Assembly: GCF_004348985.1 (NCBI RefSeq)
Contig: NZ_SMKW01000021.1
Coordinates: forward strand, 59,892-123,891
Source of the DNA: Saccharopolyspora elongata
Lineage (GTDB): Bacteria > Actinomycetota > Actinomycetes > Mycobacteriales > Pseudonocardiaceae
Length of the DNA stretch: 64,000 bases
Direction of reading: 5' to 3'
Shown in pieces: positions 1-9,126 of this stretch (position 1 is the stretch's first letter; the number at the start of each line of letters is the position of its first letter). The notes below the pieces were generated by a model. That model was not told the origin of the DNA. It made no database searches and saw nothing but the letters and a program-made list of their open reading frames with translations. A program made the position numbers and the translations under genes.

Positions 1-279
1 GGGATGTTCGCCAGCGGACGGCTGCCCGAAGGACACCGGCTCCTCGCCGAAACCCAGGACGCCGCAGCAGCAGCCGGAACGCCCCGACCAACGGCGGTGG
101 GCGCACCGTACGGAACGGACCTGCGGCTTTACGCGGCCGCCGGAGTTCCGACGCTCCAGTACGGCCCCGGAGACATCCGCTACGCACACGCGCACGACGA
201 GCACGTCGCGATCGCGGAGCTGGAACGGGCCGCGCGCGCCTACGCCCTGCTGGCGATCCGCCTCTGCGGCATCGCCTGA
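1..279 (+). CDS. M20-family amidohydrolase/deacetylase, C-terminal end (partial)
   Basis: Only the last ~92 residues are in the window; the frame is open to the left edge. The end resembles the C-terminus of M20 metallopeptidases of the ArgE/DapE/deacetylase type: a small-residue stretch around YGTDLRLYAAAGVPTLQYGPGD followed by AHAHDEHVAI, where the His-Asp-Glu-His run matches the conserved C-terminal metal/substrate segment of the family. The substrate cannot be told from this fragment. It is followed after about 30 bp by the 3' end of a convergent degraded gene. Confidence 0.75.
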   Translation, partial: GMFASGRLPEGHRLLAETQDAAAAAGTPRPTAVGAPYGTDLRLYAAAGVPTLQYGPGDIRYAHAHDEHVAIAELERAARAYALLAIRLCGIA

Positions 280-310
280 TCGCCCACCACGCCGCTCGGC
301 GCGCGATGGG

Positions 311-690
311 TCACGAAGCCGGCGTCGACTTCTTGAAGATCTCGTACACCGCCAGGTAGTTCTTGTCGCCGTATCCCTCAGCGATCGCCCGCTCGGCGAT
401 CGTCGCCATCTGTCGCGGCAGATCGGCGTGGACGCCCTCGACCGCCGAGACGTTCGCCGAACCGACCAGGGCGGTCGCGTGCAGGAAGCCGTTCATGGTC
501 GCGTACATCATGCCGAGCAGGGCCGTGTTGTAAAGCACCGCCAGGCTGGGGTCGGTGCCGAGGAAACGGGCGGCGCCCATGCTCGCCAACGTCGCCCGAT
601 GCTCGCCGAACACCTCCTCGGACCCGCTGTACAGGAAGACGGATTCGGGGTGGCCAACGAGCTGTGGCGACACCATGATCGCGACGGCCG
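311..690 (-). pseudogene. NAD(P)-dependent imine reductase/3-hydroxyisobutyrate dehydrogenase-like remnant
   Basis: The reading frame gives about 121 residues that look like parts of the C-terminal helical domain of the imine reductase/3-hydroxyisobutyrate dehydrogenase superfamily (PQLVGHPESVFLYSGSEEVF, then the helix LYNTALLGMMYATMNGFLHA, then the terminal AIAEGYGDKNYLAVYEIFKK). The entire N-terminal Rossmann domain with its GxGxxG is absent, and the region between the central helix and the last helix is much shorter than in the family, so there also seems to be an internal deletion. Homology runs a few codons upstream of the apparent ATG at 676 and stops near 690, exactly where homology of the divergent MerR remnant begins. 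This suggests one deletion that removed the 5' halves of both genes. The fragment is unlikely to be an active enzyme. Confidence 0.6.
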
Positions 691-1008
691 AGCGGATACC
701 GCGAGTACGCGGAAGGGGACGTCGCCACGGTGCGAGGCATCCGCATGCTGCTCGCCGCGGGCCTCAACACCGCGACCATTGCCGAATTGCTGCCGTGCAT
801 GGTCAACGACGGGCAAACCCTGGCGCCGGCCTGTTCCGGCATGCTGCCCGACCTGAACCGGGAACGTGAGCGCATCGACGAAGCGGTGGCCAGCCTCCTG
901 GCCGCCCGCGACGCACTGGACACCATCATCGATGCCACGGTGTCGGCGGGCGTCGACGATCTGAATGCCTGCGACGCGGCCGGTGCCGCGAAGATCGACT
1001 TCTCCTGA
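691..1008 (+). pseudogene. MerR-family regulator remnant (DNA-binding N-terminus lost)
   Basis: The frame reads SGYREYAEGDVATVRGIRMLLAAGLNTATI and on to residues with C-terminal coiled-coil character (RERERIDEAVASLLAARDALDTII), matching the second half of the MerR winged helix and the dimerisation helix. The N-terminal helix-turn-helix that every MerR protein needs is missing, and there is no start codon with a ribosome site; the first usable codon is GTG at 730. The remnant is divergent from, and abuts, the imine-reductase-like remnant. MerR regulators commonly sit divergently from the dehydrogenase they control, so this looks like a scar of a lost regulator/enzyme pair. Confidence 0.65.
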
Positions 1009-1051
1009 CGCTTCCTTCCCGCAGGACGCGGCGATCGGCGGTGCCGAACGG

Positions 1052-1091
1052 GCCCGGGCACGGCATGCCGGCACGCACGTCGTGCCCGGGC
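1052..1091. terminator. Hairpin, candidate bidirectional terminator
   Basis: An 11-bp perfect inverted repeat (GCCCGGGCACG / CGTGCCCGGGC) with an 18-nt loop lies between the MerR remnant and the 3' end of dnaE2. It has no clear T tract, as is usual for high-GC actinobacterial terminators. Confidence 0.5.
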
Positions 1092-1232
1092 TCTTGGCGT
1101 TTCCAGCGTCCGCCGGTCAGATTGGGGGAACAACACTCTGGGAGGGAGAAGTGTCCTTCCGCTGCCGGTCGGGCATGGTCGACGCCCGGTTCGGTGGCCG
1201 CAGTCACCAGCGAGATGCGAGGCTCGCCGCAG

Positions 1233-4200
1233 CTAGTGGAAGTCACGCGAGGTCGAGGGGATGCGTACTTCCAGTTTCTGCAGCCGGTCAGCTCTCAAAT
1301 TGATCACTCCTTCCGCTCGTTCGACGATTCCGCGCACCAGCAAGGCGGCGCTGGTACGCCCGACTTTCCGGTAACGCGCCCACAAACCCGGTGAACACAT
1401 GACGTTGACCATGCCGGTCTCGTCCTCCAGGTTCAGGAACGTGATGCCGCCCGCCGTGGCCGGTCGCTGCCGGTGGGTCACCGCGCCGCCCACCAGCACC
1501 CGGGAACCGTGCTCCACTTCGGACAGTCGCTCCGCCGGGATCGCGCCCAGCTCGTCCAATCTGGCTCGGACGAACTGCAGCGGGAAACTGTCCGGCGACA
1601 CCCCGGTGGCCCACACGTCCGCGGCGGCCACCTCCACGCCGTCCATCCCCGGCAGCGCCGGGGCGGCGGCCGACGCGGTGGTGCCCGGCAACCGATCCGG
1701 CCGATCATCGGCAGCGGCGGCGGCGTTCCACAACGCCTCCCGCCGGGACAGGCCGAAGCAGCCGAACGCGCCCGCCGTCGCCAGCGCCTCCATCTGCGCG
1801 GCAGTCAGCTGCGTTCGGCGCGCCACATCGGCCATATCGACGTACCGGCCGTTCTCCGCGCGCTCCATGACTAATCGCTCGGCGGCGCTCTCGCCGAGCT
1901 TGCGCACGGAAGCCAATCCCAGGCGTACCGCTCGCTTGCCCTCGCTGTCGGCGTCCGGCTCCAAATCGGCCTGGGCGCGACTCGCGTTGACATCAGGCCC
2001 GCGCACCCGCACCCCATGTCGGCGGGCGTCGGCGACCAGCGACTGCGGCGAGTAGAAGCCCATCGGCTGGGCCTTGAGCAGCGCGGCGCAGAACACCGCC
2101 GGGTAGTAGTGCTTGAACCACGCGCTGGCGAACACCAGCAGCGCGAAGCTCAGGGCATGGCTCTCCGGGAAGCCGTAGTTCGCGAAGGCCAGCATCCGCT
2201 GATAGATCCGCTCCGCCAGTTCCCCGGAAATGCCCTTGGCCGCCATCCCCTCGAACAACCGCCCCCGGAGTCGCTCCATCCGCTCCTCGGAACGCTTGGC
2301 CCCCATCGCCCGCCGCAGCTGGTCCGCCTCGGCCGCGGAGAAGCCCGCGACGTCGACCGCCAACTGCATCAGCTGCTCCTGGAACAGCGGGACGCCGAGG
2401 GTCTTCTTCAAGGCACCGGCCATCGACGGGTGCTCGAAGTCCCAGTCCTCCAAGCCGTTCCGGCGCCGGATGTACGGGTGCACCGAACCGCCCTGGATCG
2501 GGCCCGGCCGGATCAGCGCCACCTCCACCACGAGGTCGTAGAACTCCCGCGGCTTCAGCCTCGGCAACGTGGCCAGCTGCGCGCGGCTCTCCACCTGGAA
2601 CACCCCGACCGCGTCGGCCCGCCGCAGCATCTCGTACACCGCGTCGTCGTTCAGGTCGAGCTCGCCGAGGTCGACCTCGACCCCGTGGTGTTCGAGGGTC
2701 ATGTCGATCGCGTAGTGCAGCGCCGAGAGCATGCCGAGCCCCAGCAGGTCGAACTTGACGAGGCCGACCTCCGCGCAGTCGTCCTTGTCCCACTGCAGGA
2801 CCGTGCGACCGGGCATCCTCGCCCACTCCACCGGGCAGACCTCGCCGACCGGCCGGTGGCAGATCACCATCCCGCCGGAGTGGATGCCCAGGTGCCGGGG
2901 GAAGCCCAGCAGCTCACCGGCCAGCTCCCGCACGGGCTCCGGAATCTCGGAGTCCTCCGGCAGCGGCCCCCAGTGCTCGATCTCCTTGCTCCAGGCGTCC
3001 TGCTGCCCGGGCGAGTAGCCGAGGGCCCGCGCGACGTCCCGCACCGCCGAGCGCGGTCGGTAGCTGATCACGTTCGCGACCTGCGCGGCGTGCATCCGGC
3101 CGTACTTGCGGTAGACGTACTGGATCACCTCCTCGCGGCGATCCGACTCGATGTCCAGGTCGATGTCGGGCGGCCCGTCCCGCTCCGGGGCCAGGAAGCG
3201 CTCGAAGAGCAACTGGTAGCGGACCGGGTCGGCGTTGGTGATCCGCAGCGCGAAGCACACCGCCGAGTTCGCCGCCGACCCCCTCCCCTGACACAGGATC
3301 CGCTGCTCCCGGCAGAACTCGACGATGTCGGACACCACCAGGAAGTAGCCGGGGAACTCCAGCTGCTCGATCAGCGCCAGCTCGTGCTCGATCTGCTGGT
3401 AGGCCGAGGGTTCGTCCTGCGGCAGGCCGTACCGGTCGAGCGCGCCCCGGAGGACGAGTTCGCGCAGCCAGCTCGCCTCGGTGCGCCCCATCGGCACGTC
3501 GAACGGCGGCAGCTTCGGGGCCACCAGCTTCAGGTCGAAGGCGAACTCCCGGCCCAGCTCGGCGGCCCGCTGCACGGCCCCCGGGTAGCGGGCGAACAGC
3601 TCGGCCATCTCCGCGCCGGAACGCAGGTAGTTGCCCGCCCAGCCGGGCAGCCAGCCATCCATGTCGTCCAGGCTGCGGCGGGCCCGGATCGCCGCCACCA
3701 CAGCGGCCAACCGAGCGCGGTCCGGCCGGGCGAGGTGCGCGCCGGTTGAGGCCACTGTGGACACTCCGGCTCGATCGGCGAGCCCGGCCAGCGCGTCGTT
3801 TCGCGCCGAGTCGGCGGGCAGCCCGTGGTCGGCCAGCTCCACCGTCACGTGGTCCTGCCCGAACAGCCCGATCAGCCGGTCCAGCTCGGCGGCGGCCGCC
3901 GCCGGGCCGCTTTCGGCCAGCGCCGCCGGGACCGCGCCCTTTCGGCACCCGGTGAGCACCTGCCAGTGCCCCGCCGCCGCGCCCGCGAGCTTCTCCAGGT
4001 CGTACACCGGACGGCCCTTCTCCTCGCCCTCCAAGTGCGCCTCGCTGATCGCCCTGCACAAGCTCGCGTAGCCGGCCGGATCGCGGGCCAGCACCAGCAG
4101 GTGGCCGCCTTCGGGGTCGGGAATCCCGTTCTGCGGCACCGAAAGCCCCAGGCTCAGCTCGGCGCCGAACACGGTGCGCACCCCGTGCTCGGCCGCGGCC

Positions 4201-4538
4201 TCCGCGAAGCGGACCACCCCGTACAGCCCGTCGTGGTCGGTCAGCGCGATCGCCTCCAGCCCGAGCCGAGCCGCCTCCGCCGCCAGCTCCTCGGGATGGC
4301 TCGCACCGTCGAGGAAGCTGAAGTTGGAGTGCGCGTGCAGCTCCGCGTAGGGCACCGCCGCCACCGCGGCAACGGCGTCGGCCTCGTACCTGGCGCGCCG
4401 CCGGGTCCACGCCGGGCTGTCGTTCCCGTCGCCGGGATGCCGCTCGTCGCGCGGGCCGGCCCCGTCGGCCTGAGGCAGTCGGCCGGAGAGCGCTTTCTCC
4501 AGGTCCGACCAGGTCTGGGGAGGGTTGAACCAACTCAT
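1233..4538 (-). CDS. dnaE2: Error-prone DNA polymerase III alpha subunit DnaE2
   Basis: About 1101 residues, the usual size of DnaE2/ImuC, the catalytic subunit of the SOS mutasome that performs damage-induced translesion synthesis with ImuA' and ImuB. Visible in order: an N-terminal PHP domain (ELHAHSNFSFLDGASHPEE near residue 60), the C-family polymerase palm with the PDIDLDIESDRREE catalytic motif near residue 456, the finger region (QVESRAQLATLPRLKPREFYD), a helix-hairpin-helix segment and a C-terminal OB-fold (VLVGGAVTHRQRPATAGGITF). The ATG at 4538 (MSWFNPPQTW) is chosen because it begins the conserved N-terminus; AGGAG lies about 13 nt upstream. The gene follows imuB and has its own LexA box at 4596-4611, so it can be induced both with and separately from imuA'-imuB. 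Confidence 0.95.
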   Translation of the reverse strand: MSWFNPPQTWSDLEKALSGRLPQADGAGPRDERHPGDGNDSPAWTRRRARYEADAVAAVAAVPYAELHAHSNFSFLDGASHPEELAAEAARLGLEAIALTDHDGLYGVVRFAEAAAEHGVRTVFGAELSLGLSVPQNGIPDPEGGHLLVLARDPAGYASLCRAISEAHLEGEEKGRPVYDLEKLAGAAAGHWQVLTGCRKGAVPAALAESGPAAAAAELDRLIGLFGQDHVTVELADHGLPADSARNDALAGLADRAGVSTVASTGAHLARPDRARLAAVVAAIRARRSLDDMDGWLPGWAGNYLRSGAEMAELFARYPGAVQRAAELGREFAFDLKLVAPKLPPFDVPMGRTEASWLRELVLRGALDRYGLPQDEPSAYQQIEHELALIEQLEFPGYFLVVSDIVEFCREQRILCQGRGSAANSAVCFALRITNADPVRYQLLFERFLAPERDGPPDIDLDIESDRREEVIQYVYRKYGRMHAAQVANVISYRPRSAVRDVARALGYSPGQQDAWSKEIEHWGPLPEDSEIPEPVRELAGELLGFPRHLGIHSGGMVICHRPVGEVCPVEWARMPGRTVLQWDKDDCAEVGLVKFDLLGLGMLSALHYAIDMTLEHHGVEVDLGELDLNDDAVYEMLRRADAVGVFQVESRAQLATLPRLKPREFYDLVVEVALIRPGPIQGGSVHPYIRRRNGLEDWDFEHPSMAGALKKTLGVPLFQEQLMQLAVDVAGFSAAEADQLRRAMGAKRSEERMERLRGRLFEGMAAKGISGELAERIYQRMLAFANYGFPESHALSFALLVFASAWFKHYYPAVFCAALLKAQPMGFYSPQSLVADARRHGVRVRGPDVNASRAQADLEPDADSEGKRAVRLGLASVRKLGESAAERLVMERAENGRYVDMADVARRTQLTAAQMEALATAGAFGCFGLSRREALWNAAAAADDRPDRLPGTTASAAAPALPGMDGVEVAAADVWATGVSPDSFPLQFVRARLDELGAIPAERLSEVEHGSRVLVGGAVTHRQRPATAGGITFLNLEDETGMVNVMCSPGLWARYRKVGRTSAALLVRGIVERAEGVINLRADRLQKLEVRIPSTSRDFH

Positions 4539-4595
4539 GAAATCCAGTGAACTCCTGTTCGATTCACCGTTGCTACCGAATAAGCCGCACTCCAC

Positions 4596-4611
4596 TCGAA
4601 CGAGTGTTCGC
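4596..4611. promoter_or_regulatory. LexA (SOS) box upstream of dnaE2
   Basis: TCGAACGAGTGTTCGC matches the Gram-positive/actinobacterial LexA consensus TCGAAC-N4-GTTCGA except for the last base. It lies in the 75-bp gap between imuB and dnaE2, 58 bp upstream of the dnaE2 ATG. Confidence 0.8.
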
Positions 4612-4613
4612 CG

Positions 4614-6284
4614 CTATCGATAGGCACCCTGCACCCACCACCGGCCCTCCTCGTGCACCAAGAGCAGCGCCACCTCGCCCACCTCGGCATCGCCGTCCCC
4701 GGCCGGATCCGCTTCCGGTTCGAGCACGACCTGGACCCGCACCACATCCCGCGCCGGCACCTGCGCCGCCGGCGCCGTCTGACCGGCGCCGCCCGCCAGC
4801 AGCTCCGCCCACCAGCGCTCGGCCACCGGCCACGGCCCGGCCCAGCCGGACACCGCCCGCGACCGCCCACCCGACACCTCCACGCGGCACGGGGCGGCAG
4901 TGAGCCGATGCCGACCAGTGACGCCCACTGGACGGTCCTCGTCGTCGAACACCGCCGCAGGCCACGGCGAATCCGGCACCACCGAGGGCGACGGCGACGG
5001 GATGCGCCCCGGCCACGGCCGGTCGGCGGGCAGCGCAGGACGGCACTCGTCGCCCCACGGCACGAACCGCACCTGATCGCGCAGGTCCCGGCCGCCGCCG
5101 AGCACCCCGGTCAGGACCGCCTCCGGCCCGAGTAGGCCCTGCACCCGCGCGAACGCGCGCCCGGCGCGGGCATCCGCCTCCCCGGTCGCGGCGTTGAGCA
5201 AGTCGAGCTGCAGGCCACCCGCCCCGACCACCTCTTCCGGCCGCAGGCTCAGCACGCTCACCCCGGCCGTCGGGCGCTGCCGACCGCTGCGACCGTGCAG
5301 CCAGCCGTCGAGCTGCCAGCGCACCCGATCCGCAGTGGCCGCCGGCGTCAACGGCTCCGCGCAGCGCCAGACCCGGTGCAGCTCCTCGCCGTGCTCGGTA
5401 CGGGCCGAAATACCCAGCCGGGTGCAGGCCAGCCCGAGTTCCCCCAGCCTGGCGTGCAGTTGGTCCGCCAGGACCTTGGCCGCGAATGCGGCCTCGTCCA
5501 CCCGCTCCACCGGCGGGTCGAGCTCCTCGGACACCACCAGGTCCGGCGGCGGCTGGCGCCGCAGGACCGGCCGCTCTTCCCGGCCGCCGGCCGCGCGGTG
5601 CACCAGCAACGCGGCCTGGCCGAACCGGGTGGACACGTCCGATGAGGACAGCGCAGCGAACTCGCCCAGCGTGCGAACCCCCAGTCGCCGCAACAGATCC
5701 ACCAGCTCCGCCTGATCTGCGGTGCGTTGTCCGGACAGCCTGTCGGTGAGCTGGTCGATCTCCTCGATCTGCAGCGGAGCGAGGAACTCCCGGCTTCGGC
5801 CCGGGGCCACGAGTTCGTTGCGCCGGGCCGCCAGGACCGCCGCGAACAGCCCGTCCGCGATGCCGATCTGGCACTCGACGCCGACCTGCGCGTCCAGCTG
5901 GTCCAGCACGCGCTCGGCGACGGCCTCCTCCGAACCGAAGTACCGGGCCAGCCCCCGCGCCGGGACCGCCACCAGACCCGGACGCACGACCTCCACGCCC
6001 GGCATCAACTCCTCGACCGCCGCCACCACCGGCTCGAACAACCGCGCATCCCGGGCCGGATCGTGTTCGCACACAACAAGTTCCGGGCACCGGCCCTGCG
6101 CTTCGCGGCGGCGCATCCCACGACGCACCCCGCTGCCGCGGGCAGTTTCGGAACAGGCCACCACCCGGTTCGCCGCGAACACCGCGGCGGGCACCAGCGG
6201 GCCGAGCTCGGCCGCACGAGAGGCGGCGACCACCGGCCAGTCCGGGCACCAGATGACGAGTCGACGAGGCGGCACCGCGCTCAC
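4614..6284 (-). CDS. imuB: Mutasome Y-family polymerase-like protein ImuB
   Basis: 556 residues. The N-terminus (RRLVIWCPDWPVVAASRAAE) and the body resemble Y-family DNA polymerases, but the canonical DxD active-site strand is replaced by WCPDWPV, as in ImuB proteins, which are inactive polymerases that bridge DnaE2 and the beta clamp. Other supporting segments are YFGSEEAVAERVLDQL, IGIADGLFAAVLAARR and the helix-hairpin-helix LVDLLRRLGVRTLGEFAAL. The start is GTG at 6284, whose GTGA overlaps the imuA' stop by 4 bp, indicating translational coupling. A longer upstream frame exists but it is antisense-like, Arg/Gly-rich sequence lying within imuA'. The C-terminal ~120 residues are variable, with HEEGRWWVQGAYR at the very end. 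Confidence 0.92.
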   Translation of the reverse strand: MSAVPPRRLVIWCPDWPVVAASRAAELGPLVPAAVFAANRVVACSETARGSGVRRGMRRREAQGRCPELVVCEHDPARDARLFEPVVAAVEELMPGVEVVRPGLVAVPARGLARYFGSEEAVAERVLDQLDAQVGVECQIGIADGLFAAVLAARRNELVAPGRSREFLAPLQIEEIDQLTDRLSGQRTADQAELVDLLRRLGVRTLGEFAALSSSDVSTRFGQAALLVHRAAGGREERPVLRRQPPPDLVVSEELDPPVERVDEAAFAAKVLADQLHARLGELGLACTRLGISARTEHGEELHRVWRCAEPLTPAATADRVRWQLDGWLHGRSGRQRPTAGVSVLSLRPEEVVGAGGLQLDLLNAATGEADARAGRAFARVQGLLGPEAVLTGVLGGGRDLRDQVRFVPWGDECRPALPADRPWPGRIPSPSPSVVPDSPWPAAVFDDEDRPVGVTGRHRLTAAPCRVEVSGGRSRAVSGWAGPWPVAERWWAELLAGGAGQTAPAAQVPARDVVRVQVVLEPEADPAGDGDAEVGEVALLLVHEEGRWWVQGAYR

Positions 6285-6994
6285 CCCGCCACCGGGCGCA
6301 GCTGCGGCCGAGCACTCTCGCCCGGCTCGTCCGCGGGCACCCCGATCGCCCCGTCGCGCGCCGGGAGCAGCAGTCGGCACGAGCGCGGCCTGGATGCCGC
6401 TCCGCGCCCTCCCGATCGCACCGTGACGGCACGTTCCCGCAGGTAGCCATGGCCCTGTCCAAGTCCTCGCCAGTCGGCACCGACGCAGCGCAGCTGCACC
6501 TCGGCACCCGTCCACGGGCCGAACGGCAGCAGCACCGAGCCGCGGTTGCGCGCCCGCGCCGACAGTCGCCGGGCATCCGAGTCGGCCACCTGCCGGGTAC
6601 CGCCCACCACCACCAGGTCGACCCCGTCCAGCAACGCGGCGATCACGCCCACCGGGTCTCCGCCCGGCCGCGGCACCACCGCGAGCCTGGCGAGCTCCAC
6701 GCCGGCTTCGGCCGCCGCCACCAAGCTGATTCCGGGCAGCCCCACCACCGCCGCCCACGATCCGTTCGCCGTCGCCTCGGACAGCAGCGCGAACAGCAGT
6801 GAGACCGATCCGTGCACCGCCACCGTGCTGCCACGGCGCAAACCTGGCCATGGCAGCACGGCGGCGAGCTCCGTCCGCGTGGGCAGCACCCGGCCCGCTC
6901 CCGGAATGCCGCCGACCTCGACGGCCTGCGCACCCACGAACACCCCGTCAGCCGTGGACGCGCTCAGCGCCGTCAAGGACGCCATCGCGGACAT
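6281..6994 (-). CDS. imuA': Mutasome accessory protein ImuA' (SulA/RecA-like)
   Basis: About 237 residues resembling actinobacterial ImuA', a RecA-fold-derived accessory factor of the DnaE2/ImuB translesion mutasome: PWPGLRRGSTVAVHGSVSL (degenerate Walker-like strand-loop), GVDLVVVGGTRQVADSDARRL and the C-terminal acidic/arginine tail. The ATG at 6994 is preferred because GGGGAGG stands 6 nt upstream; an in-frame ATG at 7141 would add 49 non-conserved residues and lies almost at the predicted transcription start. It is the first gene of the SOS operon imuA'-imuB-dnaE2 and overlaps imuB by 4 bp. Confidence 0.85.
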   Translation of the reverse strand: MSAMASLTALSASTADGVFVGAQAVEVGGIPGAGRVLPTRTELAAVLPWPGLRRGSTVAVHGSVSLLFALLSEATANGSWAAVVGLPGISLVAAAEAGVELARLAVVPRPGGDPVGVIAALLDGVDLVVVGGTRQVADSDARRLSARARNRGSVLLPFGPWTGAEVQLRCVGADWRGLGQGHGYLRERAVTVRSGGRGAASRPRSCRLLLPARDGAIGVPADEPGESARPQLRPVAG

Positions 6995-7154
6995 CGCCGC
7001 CTCCCCACATCGTGACCGCATGGATGCCCGACCCCGGCGCGGGCACCCATTCAGCCGCTGCGGGGAAGGCAGCGGTGGAACCGGCGCTGCGCCTGCACCC
7101 GAACACGGCGCCGGTTCCATCGGAGTAGCCGACCCCGACATCAGCCACTTCCGT

Positions 7155-7183
7155 TATCTCGAACCTCAGTTCGAACAAGTCAA
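7155..7183 (-). promoter_or_regulatory. SOS promoter of imuA' with a perfect LexA box
   Basis: On the minus strand TTGACT (7178-7183) and GAGATA (7155-7160) are separated by 17 bp. A perfect LexA palindrome TCGAACCTCAGTTCGA (7159-7174) fills the spacer, so LexA binding would block RNA polymerase directly. Confidence 0.85.
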
Positions 7184-7229
7184 GTAAACCCTGCACAGCG
7201 ACCCGCGTCAAGGGCCTCGACCGGATCAG

Positions 7230-7245
7230 GTGAACATTTGTTCGA
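7230..7245. promoter_or_regulatory. Second LexA-like box upstream of imuA'
   Basis: GTGAACATTTGTTCGA keeps the GAAC-N4-GTTC core and differs from TCGAAC-N4-GTTCGA only in its first two bases. It lies about 70 bp upstream of the perfect box. It may strengthen repression of imuA', or control rightward transcription: a TACAAC -10-like element lies at 7273-7278. Confidence 0.6.
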
Positions 7246-7512
7246 TCATCTGATCTTGGCGGAAATGTCCGCTACAACTTGACCCATGACCGCGTTTCCA
7301 GCTCGCGGGGAAGCCGTCGTCCGAGCAGTTCCGGCGGCCGACCGAGCAGGCGGGCCAGCCCACGGCGAGCCCGCGAACGGCGAACGACACCGCCCGTAGC
7401 CACCGGCCTTGCGCCGACGGCTGCGGCACGCAGCCCGAGGAGGCAAGCAACCATGCGCACGGACGAAACGCGCGCCGATCACCGCCCGGCCAGGGCGACC
7501 GGCGAAACGAAA
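7246..7512. other. Intergenic region with one doubtful small ORF
   Basis: Between the second LexA box and the purH terminator there is no convincing gene. A plus-strand frame at 7286-7399 (ATG, 37 residues, beginning MTAFPARGEAVVRAVPAADR) starts about 8 nt after the TACAAC element and 41 bp after the LexA-like box, but its composition is low-complexity and no family is recognised. Confidence 0.3.
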
Positions 7513-7544
7513 ACGGTGCGGCCGACCGAAGTCGACCGCACCGT
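7513..7544. terminator. purH terminator hairpin
   Basis: A 14-nt arm pair beginning ACGGTGCGG with one mismatch closes on a CGAA tetraloop, 17 bp beyond the purH stop codon. Confidence 0.7.
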
Positions 7545-7560
7545 CCACAGTGCACCGGGT

Positions 7561-9126
7561 TCAGTGCGCGAAGTGGCGCGTCCCGGTGAAGTACAGCGGC
7601 ACGCCGGCGGCCTCGGCCGCCGCGATGGTCTCCGCGTCCCGGACCGAGCCGCCGGGCTGCACGATCGCGCGAACCCCGGCGTCCAGCAGCACCTGCGGGC
7701 CGTCCGCGAACGGGAAGAACGCGTCCGAGGCGGCCACCGAGCCCTTCGCCCGGTCGCCCGCCCGCGACACCGCGAGGCGCGCCGAGTCGACCCGGTTCAC
7801 CTGGCCCATGCCGACACCGACGGTCGCCCCGTCGTCGGCCAGCAGGATCGCGTTGGACTTCACCGCGCGGCAGGCGCGCCAGGCGAACTTCAGGTCCGCC
7901 AGGGTCGCCGCGTCCACCGGCGAGCCAGCCGCCAGCGTCCAGTTCGCCGGGTCATCGCCCTCGGCGTCGATCGCGTCGGAGCCCTGCACCAGCATGCCGC
8001 CGGAGATCGCCCGCATCTCGATCCGGCCGCTCTTGGGCGGCTGCGCGGTCAGGATCCGGATGTTCTTCTTCTTGCTCAGCACGTCCACGGCGCCGTCGGC
8101 GTAGCCCGGCGCCACGATCACCTCGGTGAAGATCCCGGCGACCTGCTCGGCCATCGCCACCGACACCTCGCGGTTCGTCGCGATGACGCCGCCGTACGCG
8201 CTCACCGAGTCGCACTCGTGCGCCTTGCGGTGCGCCGCGGCGATGTCGTCGGCCACCGCGATGCCGCACGGGTTGGCGTGCTTGATGATCGCCACGCACG
8301 GCTCGCTGTGGTCGTGCGCAGCGCGCCAGGCCGAGTCGGCGTCGACGTAGTTGTTGTACGACATCTCCTTGCCGTGCAGCTGAGCCGCGGCCGCGAGCCC
8401 GGTCGCTTCGCCGCCGGAGACGTACAGCGCGGCGGGCTGGTGCGGGTTCTCGCCGTAGCGCAGCGCGGAGCGCCGCTCCCAGGTCTCCCCGATCCAGCCG
8501 GGGAACACCGAGTCGTCCCCGGTCGGCACCTTGCTCATCCAGGACGCCACGGCGACGTCGTACGACGCGGTGTGCCGGAACGCGGCCGCAGCCAGCTCGA
8601 CCCGGTCGGCCAGCGTGAAGCCGCCCCCGCGGACCTGCTCCAGCACCCACTCGTAGCGGCTCGGGTCGACCACGACGGCGACGTTCGCGTGGTTCTTGGC
8701 GGACGCCCGCACCATCGCCGGCCCGCCGATGTCGATCTGCTCGATCACCTCGTCCGGCGCGGCGCCCGAGGCCACCGTCTGCACGAACGGGTACAGGTTC
8801 ACGATCAGCAGGTCGAACGGCGCGATGCCCAGGTCGCGCAGCTGGTCCGCGTGCTCCTGGCGGCGCAGGTCGGCGAGCAGCCCGGCGTGCACCCGCGGGT
8901 GCAGGGTCTTGACCCGGCCGTCGAGCGCCTCCGGGAAACCGGTGAGCTCCTCGACCGGGGTGACGGGTACGCCCGCGGCGGCGATCGTGCGGGCCGTACC
9001 GCCGGTGGACACGATCTCCACGCCGGCGGCGTGCAGCCCGGTGGCCAGCTCCAGCAGGCCCGACTTGTCGGACACGCCGATCAGCGCGCGGCGAACTGCT
9101 CGCCGCTCCTGCGAGTTCGTGGTCAC
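7561..9126 (-). CDS. purH: Bifunctional AICAR transformylase/IMP cyclohydrolase PurH
   Basis: 521 residues. It catalyses the last two steps of IMP synthesis: formyl transfer from 10-formyl-THF to AICAR, then cyclisation of FAICAR. The N-terminal methylglyoxal-synthase-like cyclohydrolase domain (residues 1 to ~200) shows [26 protein letters not shown] and [13 protein letters not shown]. The transformylase part shows [46 protein letters not shown] and VQPGGSVRD. The start is GTG at 9126, overlapping the purN stop by 4 bp (GTGA), so the two purine genes are translationally coupled. The longer open frame upstream is only purN read out of frame. Confidence 0.97.
   Translation of the reverse strand: MTTNSQERRAVRRALIGVSDKSGLLELATGLHAAGVEIVSTGGTARTIAAAGVPVTPVEELTGFPEALDGRVKTLHPRVHAGLLADLRRQEHADQLRDLGIAPFDLLIVNLYPFVQTVASGAAPDEVIEQIDIGGPAMVRASAKNHANVAVVVDPSRYEWVLEQVRGGGFTLADRVELAAAAFRHTASYDVAVASWMSKVPTGDDSVFPGWIGETWERRSALRYGENPHQPAALYVSGGEATGLAAAAQLHGKEMSYNNYVDADSAWRAAHDHSEPCVAIIKHANPCGIAVADDIAAAHRKAHECDSVSAYGGVIATNREVSVAMAEQVAGIFTEVIVAPGYADGAVDVLSKKKNIRILTAQPPKSGRIEMRAISGGMLVQGSDAIDAEGDDPANWTLAAGSPVDAATLADLKFAWRACRAVKSNAILLADDGATVGVGMGQVNRVDSARLAVSRAGDRAKGSVAASDAFFPFADGPQVLLDAGVRAIVQPGGSVRDAETIAAAEAAGVPLYFTGTRHFAH

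Noticed and set aside
7286..7399. Candidate SOS-induced 37-residue peptide
   Set aside because: A LexA-like box and -10-like element stand upstream, but composition is low-complexity and no ribosome site or homologue is evident; kept only as part of the LexA finding.
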